A stretch of DNA of 64,000 nucleotides from Streptomyces sp. NRRL S-350 (GCF_000719705.1 NZ_JOHO01000020.1:62001-126000); one strand, 5' to 3'. Positions 37,210 through 46,237 are shown, numbered from the stretch's first letter. A program made the numbers and translations. The notes: generated from the sequence alone by a model not told the origin.

Positions 37210-37545
37210 GGAATGGCCCTCCGCGTCGTCCCTCTGCCTGCCGGTCCGTCCTTGGCGTGCTCGGCCCGGTCCGCCCGGAGCAGGCTATCGCGACCGGGGG
37301 GCCGCCCGGCGGCGCGGTCCGGGTCCGAGGGGCGGCCCCCGACGGGGCGGACGCCGGGCGGCGGGCACGCCACCGGCCGGTCGCCGTGACGCTACCGTAG
37401 GGTGCCATTCGAACGACCCGGTCACGGCCTGGTCGGACCCGGCCGGGTGTGACACTTCGAACACCGGGGCCGACCCCTCTGGTCGAAGCTGCCTACCGGG
37501 CAGTAACGTCCTGCCGTCCCGCAGCGTCGCGAACGAGGAGCAGTC
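37210..37545. promoter_or_regulatory. Divergent control region with TACCGGGCAGTA palindrome
   Basis: The 336-nt gap between the SRPBCC gene (minus) and the acyl-CoA synthetase gene (plus) has no gene. TACCGGGCAGTA at 37494-37505 is a near-palindrome (TAC-N6-GTA) about 40 nt before the acyl-CoA synthetase start. It resembles TetR-type operators found near fatty-acid genes. TTCGAAC occurs twice upstream (near 37408 and 37456). Confidence 0.4.
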
Positions 37546-39339
37546 TTGCTCGACTTCAGCCTTCCGGCCCTCTACCAGGTACCGAGCGGCGGTAACCTCT
37601 CCGACCTCGTGCACCAGAACGCCGAGCGACACCCGGACGTCGTCGTGCTCAGCCGCAAGGTGGACGGCCAGTGGCAGGGGTTGACCGCCGCCGAGTTCCT
37701 GGTCGAGGTGCGGGCCGCCGCGAAGGGCCTGATCGCCACCGGCATCCGCCCGGGCGACCGCGTGGGCGTCATGTCCCGCACCCGCTACGAGTGGACCCTG
37801 CTGGACTTCGCGATCTGGTCGGCCGGCGCCGTCACCGTGCCGGTGTACGAGACCTCCTCCGCCGAGCAGGTGGAGTGGATCCTCGGTGACTCCGGCGCGG
37901 TCGCCGTGCTCACCGAGACCGACCAGCACAGCGCGGTGGTCGAGGAGGTCCGGGGCCGGCTGCCGGAGCTGAAGCACACCTGGCAGATCGAGCGGGGCGC
38001 GGTCGCCGCGCTGGTCGAGGCCGGCCGCGAGGTCGCCGACGAGACCGTCACCGAGCACCGGTCGACCGCCGGACCCGACTCGCTCGCGACCATCGTGTAC
38101 ACCTCGGGCACCACCGGCCGCCCGAAGGGCTGTCAGCTGACGCACGGCAACTTCCTCGCCGAGTGCGGCAACGTCGTCGAGCGCCTGGCCCCGCTGTTCC
38201 GCACCGGCGAGAGCTCGGTCCTGCTCTTCCTGCCGCTGGCCCACGTGCTCGGCCGGATCGCCGAGATCGCGCCGGCGATGGCCCCGATCAACCTCGGCCA
38301 CGTCTCCGACATCAAGGACGTCACCGCCGAGCTGGCCGCGTTCAGGCCGACCCTGATCCTGGGCGTGCCCAGAGTCTTCGAGAAGGTCTACAACACCGCC
38401 CGTGCCAAGGCCCAGGCCGACGGCAAGGGCAAGATCTTCGACAAGGCCGCCGAGACCGCGATCGCCTACAGCCGGGCGCTGGACGCCGGCGGCGCGGGCC
38501 TGGCCCTGCGGCTCAAGCACGCGGTGTTCGACAAGCTGGTCTACAGCAAGCTGCGCGCCGCCCTCGGCGGCCGGGCCACCCACGCGATCTCCGGCGGCGC
38601 CCCGCTCGGCGAGCGCCTCGGCCACTTCTACCGGGGTATCGGCTTCACCGTCCTGGAGGGCTACGGCCTGACGGAGACGTGCGCGGCCACCGCCTTCAAC
38701 CCGTGGGACAAGCCGAAGATCGGCACGGTCGGCCAGCCGGTGCCGGGCGCCTCCGTCCGGATCGCCGAGGACGGCGAGGTCTACTTCAAGGGCCCGCACG
38801 TCTTCACCGGCTACTGGAACAACCCGCAGGCCACCGCCGACACGCTCAAGGACGGCTGGATGGCCACCGGCGACCTCGGCTCCCTGGACTCCGAGGGCTA
38901 CCTGACCATCACCGGCCGCAAGAAGGAGATCATCGTCACCGCGGGCGGCAAGAACGTCGCCCCGGCCGTGATCGAGGACCGGATCCGGGCCCACGCCCTG
39001 GTCGGCGAGGTCATGGTGGTCGGCGACCGCAAGCCCTTCGTCGCCTGCCTGCTCACCGTCGACCCGGACTTCTTCCCGAAGTGGAAGGAGCTCAACGGCA
39101 AGCCCGCCGGCGCCACCGTCGCCGAGCTCGCCCAGGACCCGGACCTGCTGGCCGCCCTGCAGTCCGCGGTCGACGACGGCAACGCGGCCGTCTCGCACGC
39201 CGAGGCGGTCAAGAAGTTCCGCCTGCTGGACGCCGAGTTCTCCGAGGAGAGCGGCCACCTGACGCCCTCGCTCAAGCTCAAGCGCAACGTCGTGCTGAAG
39301 GACTTCGCCGCCGACATCGAGGCGATCTACCAGAAGTAG
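37546..39339 (+). CDS. Long-chain fatty acid-CoA ligase (FadD15-like)
   Basis: AMP-forming enzyme of 597 residues that activates long-chain fatty acids. The P-loop is YTSGTTGRPKGC, followed by the gate region LPLAHVLGR, the adenine motif GYGLTETCA, GWMATGDLG, and the catalytic-lysine region KLKRNVVLKDF. The long form with a C-terminal Lys-rich ending matches FadD15 (Rv2187), its positional counterpart. The start is TTG with GAGGAG 7 nt upstream. Convergent with the PimB-like gene, separated by a strong terminator. Confidence 0.95.
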   Translation: MLDFSLPALYQVPSGGNLSDLVHQNAERHPDVVVLSRKVDGQWQGLTAAEFLVEVRAAAKGLIATGIRPGDRVGVMSRTRYEWTLLDFAIWSAGAVTVPVYETSSAEQVEWILGDSGAVAVLTETDQHSAVVEEVRGRLPELKHTWQIERGAVAALVEAGREVADETVTEHRSTAGPDSLATIVYTSGTTGRPKGCQLTHGNFLAECGNVVERLAPLFRTGESSVLLFLPLAHVLGRIAEIAPAMAPINLGHVSDIKDVTAELAAFRPTLILGVPRVFEKVYNTARAKAQADGKGKIFDKAAETAIAYSRALDAGGAGLALRLKHAVFDKLVYSKLRAALGGRATHAISGGAPLGERLGHFYRGIGFTVLEGYGLTETCAATAFNPWDKPKIGTVGQPVPGASVRIAEDGEVYFKGPHVFTGYWNNPQATADTLKDGWMATGDLGSLDSEGYLTITGRKKEIIVTAGGKNVAPAVIEDRIRAHALVGEVMVVGDRKPFVACLLTVDPDFFPKWKELNGKPAGATVAELAQDPDLLAALQSAVDDGNAAVSHAEAVKKFRLLDAEFSEESGHLTPSLKLKRNVVLKDFAADIEAIYQK

Positions 39340-39382
39340 GCGAACAGAAGTAGGCGAAGCGGGAGCGGGCACGCACCGCGAA

Positions 39383-39422
39383 GGGCCCCGCCCCCCCGGC
39401 GAGCGCCGAGGGGGCGGGGCCC
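39383..39422. terminator. Bidirectional terminator between acyl-CoA ligase and glycosyltransferase
   Basis: A 13-bp perfect GC stem (GGGCCCCGCCCCC and GGGGGCGGGGCCC) with an inner GGC/GCC step, 43 nt after the ligase stop and 7 nt beyond the stop of the convergent glycosyltransferase. Confidence 0.8.
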
Positions 39423-39429
39423 CGGCGCG

Positions 39430-40566
39430 TCAGCCCGCCAGCAGGGAGGTGAGCCGGCCGGCCAGCAGGTCCCAGCGCCAGGAGCGCTCCACCCACCGCC
39501 GACCGGCCTCGCCCATCCGGCGGCGCAGTTCCTCGTCGCGCAGCAGCCGCACGATCCGCTCGGCCGCCGCCGGGGCGGAGCCGCCGGGCACCACGTACCC
39601 GGTCTCGCCCTCCAGCACCGCGTCCGGCGCGCCGCCGGAGTCCCCCGCGACCACCGGCAGGCCGGTCGCCGACGCCTCCAGGTAGACGATGCCCAGGCCC
39701 TCGACGTCCAGCCCGCCGCGCCTGGTCCGGCAGGGCATCGCGAAGACGTCCCCGGCGCCGTAGTGGGCGGGCAGTTCCTCCCACGGCACCGAGCCGGTGA
39801 ACCGCACCGCGGCCCGTACGCCCCTGGCGTCCGCCAGCTTCTCCAGGTCGGCCCGGTACGGGCCGCCGCCGACGATCAGCAGCACCGCGTCCGGCACGTC
39901 GGCCAGGATCTGCGGCATCGCCTCGATCAGGGTGTCCTGGCCCTTGCGCGGCACCAGCCGGGAGACGCAGACCACCACCGGCCGGTCCGCCAGCCCCAGC
40001 CGGCGGCGGACCTCGGCGCCGCCGGACCGGGGGTGGAAGGTCGCCTCGTCGACGCCCGGCGGCAGTTGCACCATCCGGGCCGCGGCCTGCGGCCCGACGG
40101 CGGCGGCGATCCTCGAGCGGGTGTACTCGCCCAGGTAGGTCAGCACGTCGGTGCCCGCGCCGATCCGGCGCAGCAGCTGCCGGGAGACCGGCAGTTGGGC
40201 CCAGGCGGCCTCGTGCCCGTGGGTCATGCCCAGCAGCCGCCCGGCCCCCGCCCGGCGCAGTGCGGGCGCCATCAGGCCGAGCGGGGCCGCGGCGCCGAAC
40301 CAGACCGAGTCGCACCGCTCGGCGCGCAGGATCTCGGCGGCCCGCCGGGTGACCCGGGGTGTGGGAACCATCACCTTCGTGCGGTCGCGGATCACCGGGA
40401 AGGGCTGTTCGGCGTCGAAGCGCCGCACCTCGCTGCCGTCCCGCCAGGTGGAGGCGTACACCACGACGCTCCCTGCGGGCTGACGGACGGCCATGTTGTG
40501 CACGAAGGCCTGGATGCCTCCCGGGCGGGGCGGGAAGTCATTGGTGACGATCAAGGTTCTGTGCAT
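39430..40566 (-). CDS. GT4 family glycosyltransferase (PimB-like)
   Basis: GDP-mannose-type GT-B glycosyltransferase of 378 residues. The N-terminus MHRTLIVTNDFPPRPGGIQAFVHNM matches mycobacterial/corynebacterial PimB', which adds the second mannose to phosphatidylinositol mannosides. The C-terminal half has VVCVSRLVPRKGQDTLIEAMP and the donor-binding E-x7-E in VEGLGIVYLEASATG. ATG 40566. By position it equals Rv2188c. Whether the product is PIM or another mannolipid in this organism is inference. Confidence 0.92.
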   Translation of the reverse strand: MHRTLIVTNDFPPRPGGIQAFVHNMAVRQPAGSVVVYASTWRDGSEVRRFDAEQPFPVIRDRTKVMVPTPRVTRRAAEILRAERCDSVWFGAAAPLGLMAPALRRAGAGRLLGMTHGHEAAWAQLPVSRQLLRRIGAGTDVLTYLGEYTRSRIAAAVGPQAAARMVQLPPGVDEATFHPRSGGAEVRRRLGLADRPVVVCVSRLVPRKGQDTLIEAMPQILADVPDAVLLIVGGGPYRADLEKLADARGVRAAVRFTGSVPWEELPAHYGAGDVFAMPCRTRRGGLDVEGLGIVYLEASATGLPVVAGDSGGAPDAVLEGETGYVVPGGSAPAAAERIVRLLRDEELRRRMGEAGRRWVERSWRWDLLAGRLTSLLAG

Positions 40567-40780
40567 CAGGCCACGGCTCGCTCGGTCGGGGGGTGCGCGG
40601 TGTACCGCTGGGTGATCCGTACGATAGGTCAACACCCCGACCCGCCGGGAACGGAACCGCGCACGGCAACCGTTTGACCTCCGGGTCAGTCCTAGTACCT
40701 AGGCCGCCGTCCTGACGCGGCCCGGGCGTCCGTCGGTACGACGCCTCGGTGGGGACGTCCGAGACGAACGAGGGAGCGCA

Positions 40781-42151
40781 GTGGAATTGGCCCCGGCCAC
40801 CGAGTCCGGCTCTTCGCGCGGCCGCCTCGGCCGCCCGCTGGGGGCGCTCGCCGCGCTCGGCGCGACCTGGGTGGCCACCCGCGCCCTGCTGGTGCTGCTG
40901 ATGACCGGGGTGCTGAAGTCCCCCGGCGGCGACGTCACGGCCGACGTGTGGATGATCTACCACGCCTGGTACGGCGTGCTGCAGACCGGCACCTTCCCGT
41001 TCGACGACGTGACCTGGCAGTACCCGCCGGGCGCCGCGCTGGTGATCCTCCTTCCGGGGCTGCTGCCCTGGTCGTACCTGGTCTCGTTCTGGGTGATCTG
41101 CGGGATCGCCGACGCCGCCGCGCTCGCGCTGCTGGTCCGCACCGGCCTGCGCCGGGGGCGGGCGCTGACCGGCGCCTGGATGTGGGTGGCGGGCGTCCCG
41201 CTGCTCGGCCCGATGATCTACAACCGGTTCGACGTCATCGTCACCGCGGTCACCCTGGCCGGCCTGCTGGCGCTGGTCCGCCGCCCGGCGGTCGGCGGGC
41301 TGCTGCTGGGCCTGGGCGGCATCGTCAAGGTCTGGCCGCTGCTCGGGCTGATCGGCACCCCCTCCGGCCGCCGCACCCGCCGTTCCTGGACGCTGGCGGC
41401 GGCCACCGCCGTGTCGGTCGGCTTCCTGCTCGCGGCGGGGATGAACGGCGCCTTCGACTTCCTGGCCTTCCAGAAGGACCGCGGCATCGAGGTGGAGTCG
41501 GTCGGCGCGCTGCCGCTGCACTTCGCCCGGCTCGCCGGGGCCTGGGACGGCAAGGTCACCATGAACTACGGCTCCCCCGAGATGCTCGGGCCGTGGGTCA
41601 GCGTGATCAGCAAGGTGATGATGGCCGGCACCGTGCTGGGCTTCCTGTGGCTGCTGCTGTGGCGCTTCACGTCCAAGCGCCGCAACGCGGCCACCATGTA
41701 CGACGCGGCGCTGTGCGCGCTGCTGGTCTTCGTGGTGACGAGCCGGGTGATCAGCCCGCAGTACCTGGTCTGGCTGGTCGGCGTCGCGGCGGTCTGCCTG
41801 ACGGTGCGCGGCACCAGTCAGCGGCCGGTGGCGCTGCTGATCCTGCTCGCCTGCCCGCTGACGCTGGTCGAGTTCCCCACGATGTTCACCCAGGTCCTGG
41901 CCAGCGAGCCCGGCGCGGTCACCGTGCTGGCCCTGCGCAACCTGCTGCTGGTGGCGGCCACCGTGCTGTCCTGCGTCCGGCTGTGGCGCTCCACCCGCGG
42001 CGAGGCGCCGCTGCCGGCGACCGTGGTCCTGGACCGCGAGGCCGCCGCGCTGCCGGCCTCCGGCTACCCGGTGCGCCCGGGCATCGCGTACGAGCAGGAC
42101 CTGCTGGACGGCATCGACCGCCCGGGCGCACCGGCCGAGCAGCGGCGCTGA
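40781..42151 (+). CDS. GT87 family membrane mannosyltransferase
   Basis: Polyprenyl-phosphate-mannose-dependent GT-C enzyme of 456 residues with about ten membrane helices. The first extracytoplasmic loop carries the catalytic Asp region (GGDVTADVWMIYHAWYGVLQ), followed by FPFDDVTWQYPPGAAL and MIYNRFDVIVTAVTLAGL, GGIVKVWPLL and SRVISPQYLVWLVG, typical of DUF2029/GT87. Family members (for example Rv2181) add alpha-1,2-mannose to lipoglycans. The soluble tail of about 50 residues is variable. GTG start at 40781. Divergent from the PimB-like gene. Confidence 0.92.
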   Translation: MELAPATESGSSRGRLGRPLGALAALGATWVATRALLVLLMTGVLKSPGGDVTADVWMIYHAWYGVLQTGTFPFDDVTWQYPPGAALVILLPGLLPWSYLVSFWVICGIADAAALALLVRTGLRRGRALTGAWMWVAGVPLLGPMIYNRFDVIVTAVTLAGLLALVRRPAVGGLLLGLGGIVKVWPLLGLIGTPSGRRTRRSWTLAAATAVSVGFLLAAGMNGAFDFLAFQKDRGIEVESVGALPLHFARLAGAWDGKVTMNYGSPEMLGPWVSVISKVMMAGTVLGFLWLLLWRFTSKRRNAATMYDAALCALLVFVVTSRVISPQYLVWLVGVAAVCLTVRGTSQRPVALLILLACPLTLVEFPTMFTQVLASEPGAVTVLALRNLLLVAATVLSCVRLWRSTRGEAPLPATVVLDREAAALPASGYPVRPGIAYEQDLLDGIDRPGAPAEQRR

Positions 42152-42166
42152 GGGCCCTTCGGTGCC

Positions 42167-43375
42167 TCAGCCGCGGTCCTTCAGCGCGGTCACCCCGTCC
42201 AGCCAGAGCCGGGTGAACTCGGCCAGGCCGATGCCCAGTTCGCCGCGCAACAGCCGGTCCGTCCGGCGGTCCCGGTCCTCGCCCGGGCCGTCGTCGGCGC
42301 CGACGGCCCGGTAGAAGGCGACCAGCCGCTGCGGGCCGTAGCGGCGGGCGATCAGCTCGCAGGCCAGCCAGGATTGCTCGTACGCCTGGGCGATGCCGGT
42401 GGCGCCGGCGGCGAAGTCCCGGTCGGCGGGCAGTTCGGCGGGCAGCTTCCCGGCGGCGACGTCCCGGGTCAGCTCGGGGGCGATCTGCTGCGGGGTCCGG
42501 CCGCAGTCGCGGTAGGCGGTCCAGTCGGCGATGCCCTCGGAGAGCCACAGCGGGGTCCAGGCCCGGGTGTCGGCCCTGGTCGCGACGTGGGTGGCCTCAT
42601 GGGTGACGACCACCTGCCGGCCGAACTCGCTGAGCCGCCCGTACGCCTCGGGGTTGACCAGTACCCGGTCCGCCGGGGTGCGCACGGGCGCGCCGGGCGC
42701 GGCCACGGTGACGGCCGCCATGTCCGCCCAGGCCGTCGGGTCGCCCTCCAGCAGTCGGGCGAACTGGGCCTCGGTGGCGGTCAGTTCGAGCAGCAGCCGG
42801 CCAGGCCGGGCATCGCCCCAGACCGCGCCGACGGCAGCCACCGCACGGTCCCCCACCGCGACGAGACCGGCCGGGTCCGGCCCGTCGGCCAGGCCGAGCA
42901 CCAGGCAGTGCGCGCCGGAAGCCGAGCGGGTGGCGCCGAGGTCCCACAGCGCCGGCGGCCCGCTCGTGCCCTCCTCCCGCTCGACCCGCCAGCCGCCCGC
43001 GGCCCGGACCAGCTCGATCCGGCGCGGGTACACCACCGGGTGGTCGTCGTAGCCGGCGATCCGCACCGCCAGGTCGGCGGCGGCGGTCGCCCGGTCCGGC
43101 GCCCCGCCCGCGGCGAGCACCAGGTTGCGGTACGCGGCCTCGGCCACCGGCAGCCCGGTGCGCTCCGGCAGCCCGCGCGCCCGTTCCGCCAACACCGCGC
43201 CCACCTCGGCGCTCGGGCCCGCCGCCGACCGGGCGGGCGCCGCCGGGGCCGCGCGCGGCAGCGAGAGCTGGGCCAGCCCGCCGGCCGCGAGCAGCAGCGC
43301 GCCGCGCCGGGACAGCGCGCGGCCGGGTATCCGGGTCGGCCGGCGGTCGTCGGCGCCGGCGGGCGTCGCGCTCAG
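42167..43375 (-). CDS. Putative Tat-exported HExxH metallopeptidase, CTG start
   Basis: Secreted zinc metallopeptidase-like protein (gluzincin type). It has H259-E-A-T-H263 in VVTHEATHVATRADTRAW and Glu280 in LWLSEGIADW. The conventional GTG at 43204 would cut off an N-terminus that is clearly coding: SRRGALLLAAGGLAQLSLPRAAPAA, a twin-arginine signal. No ATG, GTG or TTG precedes that signal, but CTG 43373-43375 overlaps the upstream gene's TGA as CTGA. A CTG start with coupled translation gives 402 residues. Fourth gene of the cell-wall hydrolase group; substrate unknown. Confidence 0.75.
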   Translation of the reverse strand: MSATPAGADDRRPTRIPGRALSRRGALLLAAGGLAQLSLPRAAPAAPARSAAGPSAEVGAVLAERARGLPERTGLPVAEAAYRNLVLAAGGAPDRATAAADLAVRIAGYDDHPVVYPRRIELVRAAGGWRVEREEGTSGPPALWDLGATRSASGAHCLVLGLADGPDPAGLVAVGDRAVAAVGAVWGDARPGRLLLELTATEAQFARLLEGDPTAWADMAAVTVAAPGAPVRTPADRVLVNPEAYGRLSEFGRQVVVTHEATHVATRADTRAWTPLWLSEGIADWTAYRDCGRTPQQIAPELTRDVAAGKLPAELPADRDFAAGATGIAQAYEQSWLACELIARRYGPQRLVAFYRAVGADDGPGEDRDRRTDRLLRGELGIGLAEFTRLWLDGVTALKDRG

Positions 43376-44418
43376 AGCCGGACCACCCCCGAGACCGGCA
43401 TGGCGTTGACGCTCTCGTAGCGGACCCTGGCGCCCGGGTAGGGGGCGTGCACGATGACGCCGCCGCCGGCGTACATGCCGACGTGGTGCATGTCCCGGTA
43501 GAAGATCACCAGGTCTCCCGGTCGCGCGTCGGACAGGTTGATCCGCTGCCCGGCGTACGCCTGGGCCTGCGAGGTCCGCGGCAGGGTCACTCCGGCCTGC
43601 CGCCAGCTGTAGTACATCAGACCGGAGCAGTCGAACGCGCGGGGCCCGGTGGCCCCGTAGACGTACGGCGAGCCGATCATCCGCACCGCGGCGGCCAGCG
43701 CGGCCGCCCCCCGCTCGGAGGCGGCCGGGGTGGATCCGAGGTCCAGCCGGTCGGTGCCCCGGGTGGCGCGCTGCTCGGCGTCCCGGGCGTCCTGGACGAC
43801 CATCCTGGCGCGCTCGGCGGCGCCCAGGCCGTTGAGCAGCTTCTGCGCCCGGGCCAGCCGCTGCTGGACCTGCTGCTTGCTGTCGGCGAGCGTGCGGCGG
43901 GCCTGGTCCAGTTCGGCGAGCTTGCCGGCCGCCTCGCTGCGGCGCTGGTCGAGCCGGCGCTGGCGGCCCACCAGTTCGTGCAGCGTCTCCCGCTGCCGTT
44001 GCGCGGCCTGGCCCAGCGCGCGGGCGCGGGCGAGGTAGCCCTCCGGGTCGGAGGAGAGCATCAGTTGGGCGGTCTGGGTCATCCCGCCGCTGCGGTACTC
44101 CGCCCCGGCGACGGTCGCCAGGTCGCCGCGCAGTTCGTTGAGCTGGTCCTGGGCGACGGCGATCTCGCCCTGCAGGACCGTGGTCTCGCCCTGGAGCCTG
44201 CGCTGGGCCTCCTGCGCCGCGTTGTACCTCTCCGACGCCTGCTCGGCCTCGTCGTAGAGCTGCTCCACCTGCGCCTGGACGTCCTTGCGGTCGGCCGGTT
44301 CGGGGCTGCCCGGCGCGGCCTGGGCGCTGCCGCCGGTCGCCACGCCCAGCACGGTGGTGGCGGCCGCCGTCAGGACCAGCGCACGGGCGAGCAGTTGGGA
44401 ACGGCGGTGCACGGGCAT
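43372..44418 (-). CDS. NlpC/P60 peptidoglycan hydrolase, first of three paralogues
   Basis: Secreted D,L-endopeptidase of 348 residues acting on peptidoglycan stem peptides. It has a signal peptide (RSQLLARALVLTAAATTVLGVATGGSAQA), a long coiled coil (about 45-225, VQAQVEQLYDEAEQASERY onward), then the NlpC/P60 domain with catalytic Cys in RAFDCSGLMYYSW, His in DMHHVGMY and the third polar residue in VIVHAPYPG. It ends at VVRL. The ATG at 44418 was chosen for signal-peptide length. Stop overlaps the metallopeptidase CTG. Confidence 0.93.
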   Translation of the reverse strand: MPVHRRSQLLARALVLTAAATTVLGVATGGSAQAAPGSPEPADRKDVQAQVEQLYDEAEQASERYNAAQEAQRRLQGETTVLQGEIAVAQDQLNELRGDLATVAGAEYRSGGMTQTAQLMLSSDPEGYLARARALGQAAQRQRETLHELVGRQRRLDQRRSEAAGKLAELDQARRTLADSKQQVQQRLARAQKLLNGLGAAERARMVVQDARDAEQRATRGTDRLDLGSTPAASERGAAALAAAVRMIGSPYVYGATGPRAFDCSGLMYYSWRQAGVTLPRTSQAQAYAGQRINLSDARPGDLVIFYRDMHHVGMYAGGGVIVHAPYPGARVRYESVNAMPVSGVVRL

Positions 44419-44593
44419 GGCGGCAACGGCTCCAAATCCTGCGGCGCGGTCCCGCGGCCGCACCATGGCATGCGGCCGTCGAGCGGGAGTCCGGTGGCAG
44501 ACGTTAGCGAGTCCGGGCAAGCGAGTCCAAACCCCTCCCAACCCGAATATTCGACCCCTAATCGGACATCAGCGCGAGCCGCCGGCAAAGCCG

Positions 44594-44628
44594 CAGGCCC
44601 GGGCTTCCGTGACGGAAGCCCGGGCCTG
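44594..44628 (-). terminator. Terminator of the second NlpC/P60 gene
   Basis: A 17-bp perfect inverted repeat (CAGGCCCGGGCTTCCGT and its complement) around one base, 16 nt beyond the stop on the minus strand. No U-tract. Confidence 0.85.
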
Positions 44629-44644
44629 GAGGAGCCGAGCGGGG

Positions 44645-45778
44645 TCAGACCCGAACGATGCCGGTCAGCGGCATGTTGGTGACGGCCTCGTAGCGGACGG
44701 AGGCACCCGGCTTGGGGGCGTGCAGCACCTGGCCGTTGCCCGCGTAGATGCCGACGTGGTGGGCGTCCCCGTAGAAGATCAGCATGTCGCCGGGCTGCGC
44801 CTGGGACAGGTCGGTGCCGATCCGGGTGCCGGCGTGGGCCTGCTCCTGCGAAGTGCGCGGCAGCGAGACGCCGACCTGGTTGAACGCCCAGACCATCAGG
44901 CCGGAGCAGTCGAAGGAGGCCGGGCCGGAGGCGCCCCACACGTACGGGCTGCCGATCTTGGAGGCGGCGGCGGACAGCGCGGCGGCACCGTGCGAGCTGC
45001 CGGCGGCGAGGACCGGGGCGGCCGGCTTGGCGGCCGGCGCGGACGACCCGGCGGAGATGTCGGTGCGGCTGTTGTCCCGCGAGGCGCGGTCGGCGGCCTG
45101 CTGCTGGGCCTTCGCGGCGTCGGCCTGGGCCTTGGCGTCGGCGGCGGCCTTCTCCTCGGCCGCGCGCAGCGCCTGGCGCTCCTGCTCGGTCAGGGTGTTG
45201 AGCAGGTCCTGGGCGGCCTTCAGCTTGGCCTGGACGTCGTCCTTGGAGGCCTTCAGCTGCTGGGTGGTGGACTCCAGCTCGGCGAGCTTGCCCTGGGCCT
45301 CGCTGCGGTCCTGGTCCAGCTTGCGCTGCTGCTCCTGCAGCTGCTTCAGCTGGTTCTTCTGGGTGTCACCGGCCTGGTTCAGCGCACCGGCCTGGTTGAG
45401 GAAGTTGTCCGGGCTGGAGGAGAGCATCAGCTGGACGGTCGGGGAGATGCCGCCGTTGCGGTACTGCTCCCCGGCGATCTCGGCGAGGCCGCCCTGCAGC
45501 TCGGTCACCTGGTCCTGCTGGCGGGCCACCTGGTCCTGCAGGCCGGAGACCTGCTTCTCCAGCGTCTGCTGCTTCTCCTGGGCGGCGTTGTACTGCTCGG
45601 TCGCCACCTCGGCCTGCTCGTTGAGCTGGTCGACCTGCTCCTTGACCTGCTCCTTGGTCGGCTGCGGGTCGGCATGGGCGCCGGACTGCGCGGAGAGGAC
45701 CACGGCTGCGGCTGCGACACCGGTCAGGATCGATACCCGGGCGCGGCCGGCTGGCTTGGGACGACGGTGGGACGCCAC
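44645..45778 (-). CDS. NlpC/P60 peptidoglycan hydrolase under c-di-AMP riboswitch
   Basis: Secreted endopeptidase of 377 residues, paralogue of its neighbours. Signal peptide RARVSILTGVAAAAVVLSAQSGAHA, coiled coil with many Gln/Glu (about 40-235), a Ser/Ala/Pro linker, then the NlpC/P60 domain with FDCSGLMVWAF, DAHHVGIY and VLHAPKPG. It starts with GTG at 45778, with AAGGAG 9 nt upstream lying in a hairpin loop of the riboswitch expression platform. Cyclic di-AMP control of resuscitation and wall hydrolases is established in Streptomyces. Confidence 0.95.
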   Translation of the reverse strand: MASHRRPKPAGRARVSILTGVAAAAVVLSAQSGAHADPQPTKEQVKEQVDQLNEQAEVATEQYNAAQEKQQTLEKQVSGLQDQVARQQDQVTELQGGLAEIAGEQYRNGGISPTVQLMLSSSPDNFLNQAGALNQAGDTQKNQLKQLQEQQRKLDQDRSEAQGKLAELESTTQQLKASKDDVQAKLKAAQDLLNTLTEQERQALRAAEEKAAADAKAQADAAKAQQQAADRASRDNSRTDISAGSSAPAAKPAAPVLAAGSSHGAAALSAAASKIGSPYVWGASGPASFDCSGLMVWAFNQVGVSLPRTSQEQAHAGTRIGTDLSQAQPGDMLIFYGDAHHVGIYAGNGQVLHAPKPGASVRYEAVTNMPLTGIVRV

Positions 45779-45781
45779 GAA

Positions 45782-45960
45782 GGCGGACTCCTTCTTCCTG
45801 CGTCCGCCTACCGGGTGAGCTGACGGGTTCGGGCTGGAAGTGTGCCCTACGACGCCTCACGGCCCTTCCGGGCCGACCTGGCGCCGATTCACCCCGGAGG
45901 AACGTGGTTCCCCGGCTCCGCTCCGCAGCGTGCCCCCGACTACTGGGCTCCCCTGTCAGG
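45782..45960 (-). promoter_or_regulatory. ydaO-yuaA (cyclic di-AMP) riboswitch
   Basis: The minus strand shows the aptamer blocks GGAGCCGGGGAACC, TCCTCCGGGGTGAATC, CAGGTCGG, CGAACCCGTCAGCTCACCCG and GGTAGGCGGAC. The final GGCGGAC also pairs perfectly with GTCCGCC 13 nt later (45782-45808), placing the ribosome binding site in and beside that hairpin, so translational as well as transcriptional control is possible. Boundaries are approximate. Confidence 0.92.
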
Positions 45961-46056
45961 CAGTCGTTGCGACCTGCCCCGCTGCCTCGCGAACTCGGCG
46001 GGAACCACCGCCGCCACCCAGGCTGGGTGATCGACTGTGCGGTGGTTCGGGGCACG

Positions 46057-46086
46057 ACCCTAGTAACTGAACCGTGATCGGTTCAA
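46057..46086 (-). promoter_or_regulatory. Promoter of riboswitch-controlled NlpC/P60 gene with internal operator
   Basis: On the minus strand, TTGAAC and TAGGGT are 18 nt apart. The 7-bp palindrome TGAACCG-N4-CGGTTCA (46068-46085) fills the -35 and spacer, an ideal repressor site. The promoter lies in an AT-rich island (46061-46140) about 280 nt before the start, leaving room for the riboswitch leader. Confidence 0.6.
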
Positions 46087-46212
46087 ATCCTTGTCAGAAA
46101 AAAGACGGAAGATTACCCAAGTTCTTTTGTGAAAATGACCGATGGTGACCATTGCGGCACGCAAGGCTGATCAAGTCTCACCAGGTGGTCGCCAAACGTG
46201 CGAAAAGCCGAA

Positions 46213-46237
46213 CGCCACCCCCGAACCGGGGGTGGCG
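46213..46237 (-). terminator. Terminator of the third NlpC/P60 gene
   Basis: An 11-bp perfect stem (CGCCACCCCCG and CGGGGGTGGCG) with a 3-nt loop, 42 nt beyond the stop at 46280. Confidence 0.85.

Noticed and set aside
37285..39372. A 695-codon minus-strand open frame opposite the acyl-CoA ligase gene
   Set aside because: It mirrors the third-position GC of a strongly conserved plus-strand enzyme and has no recognisable domain.
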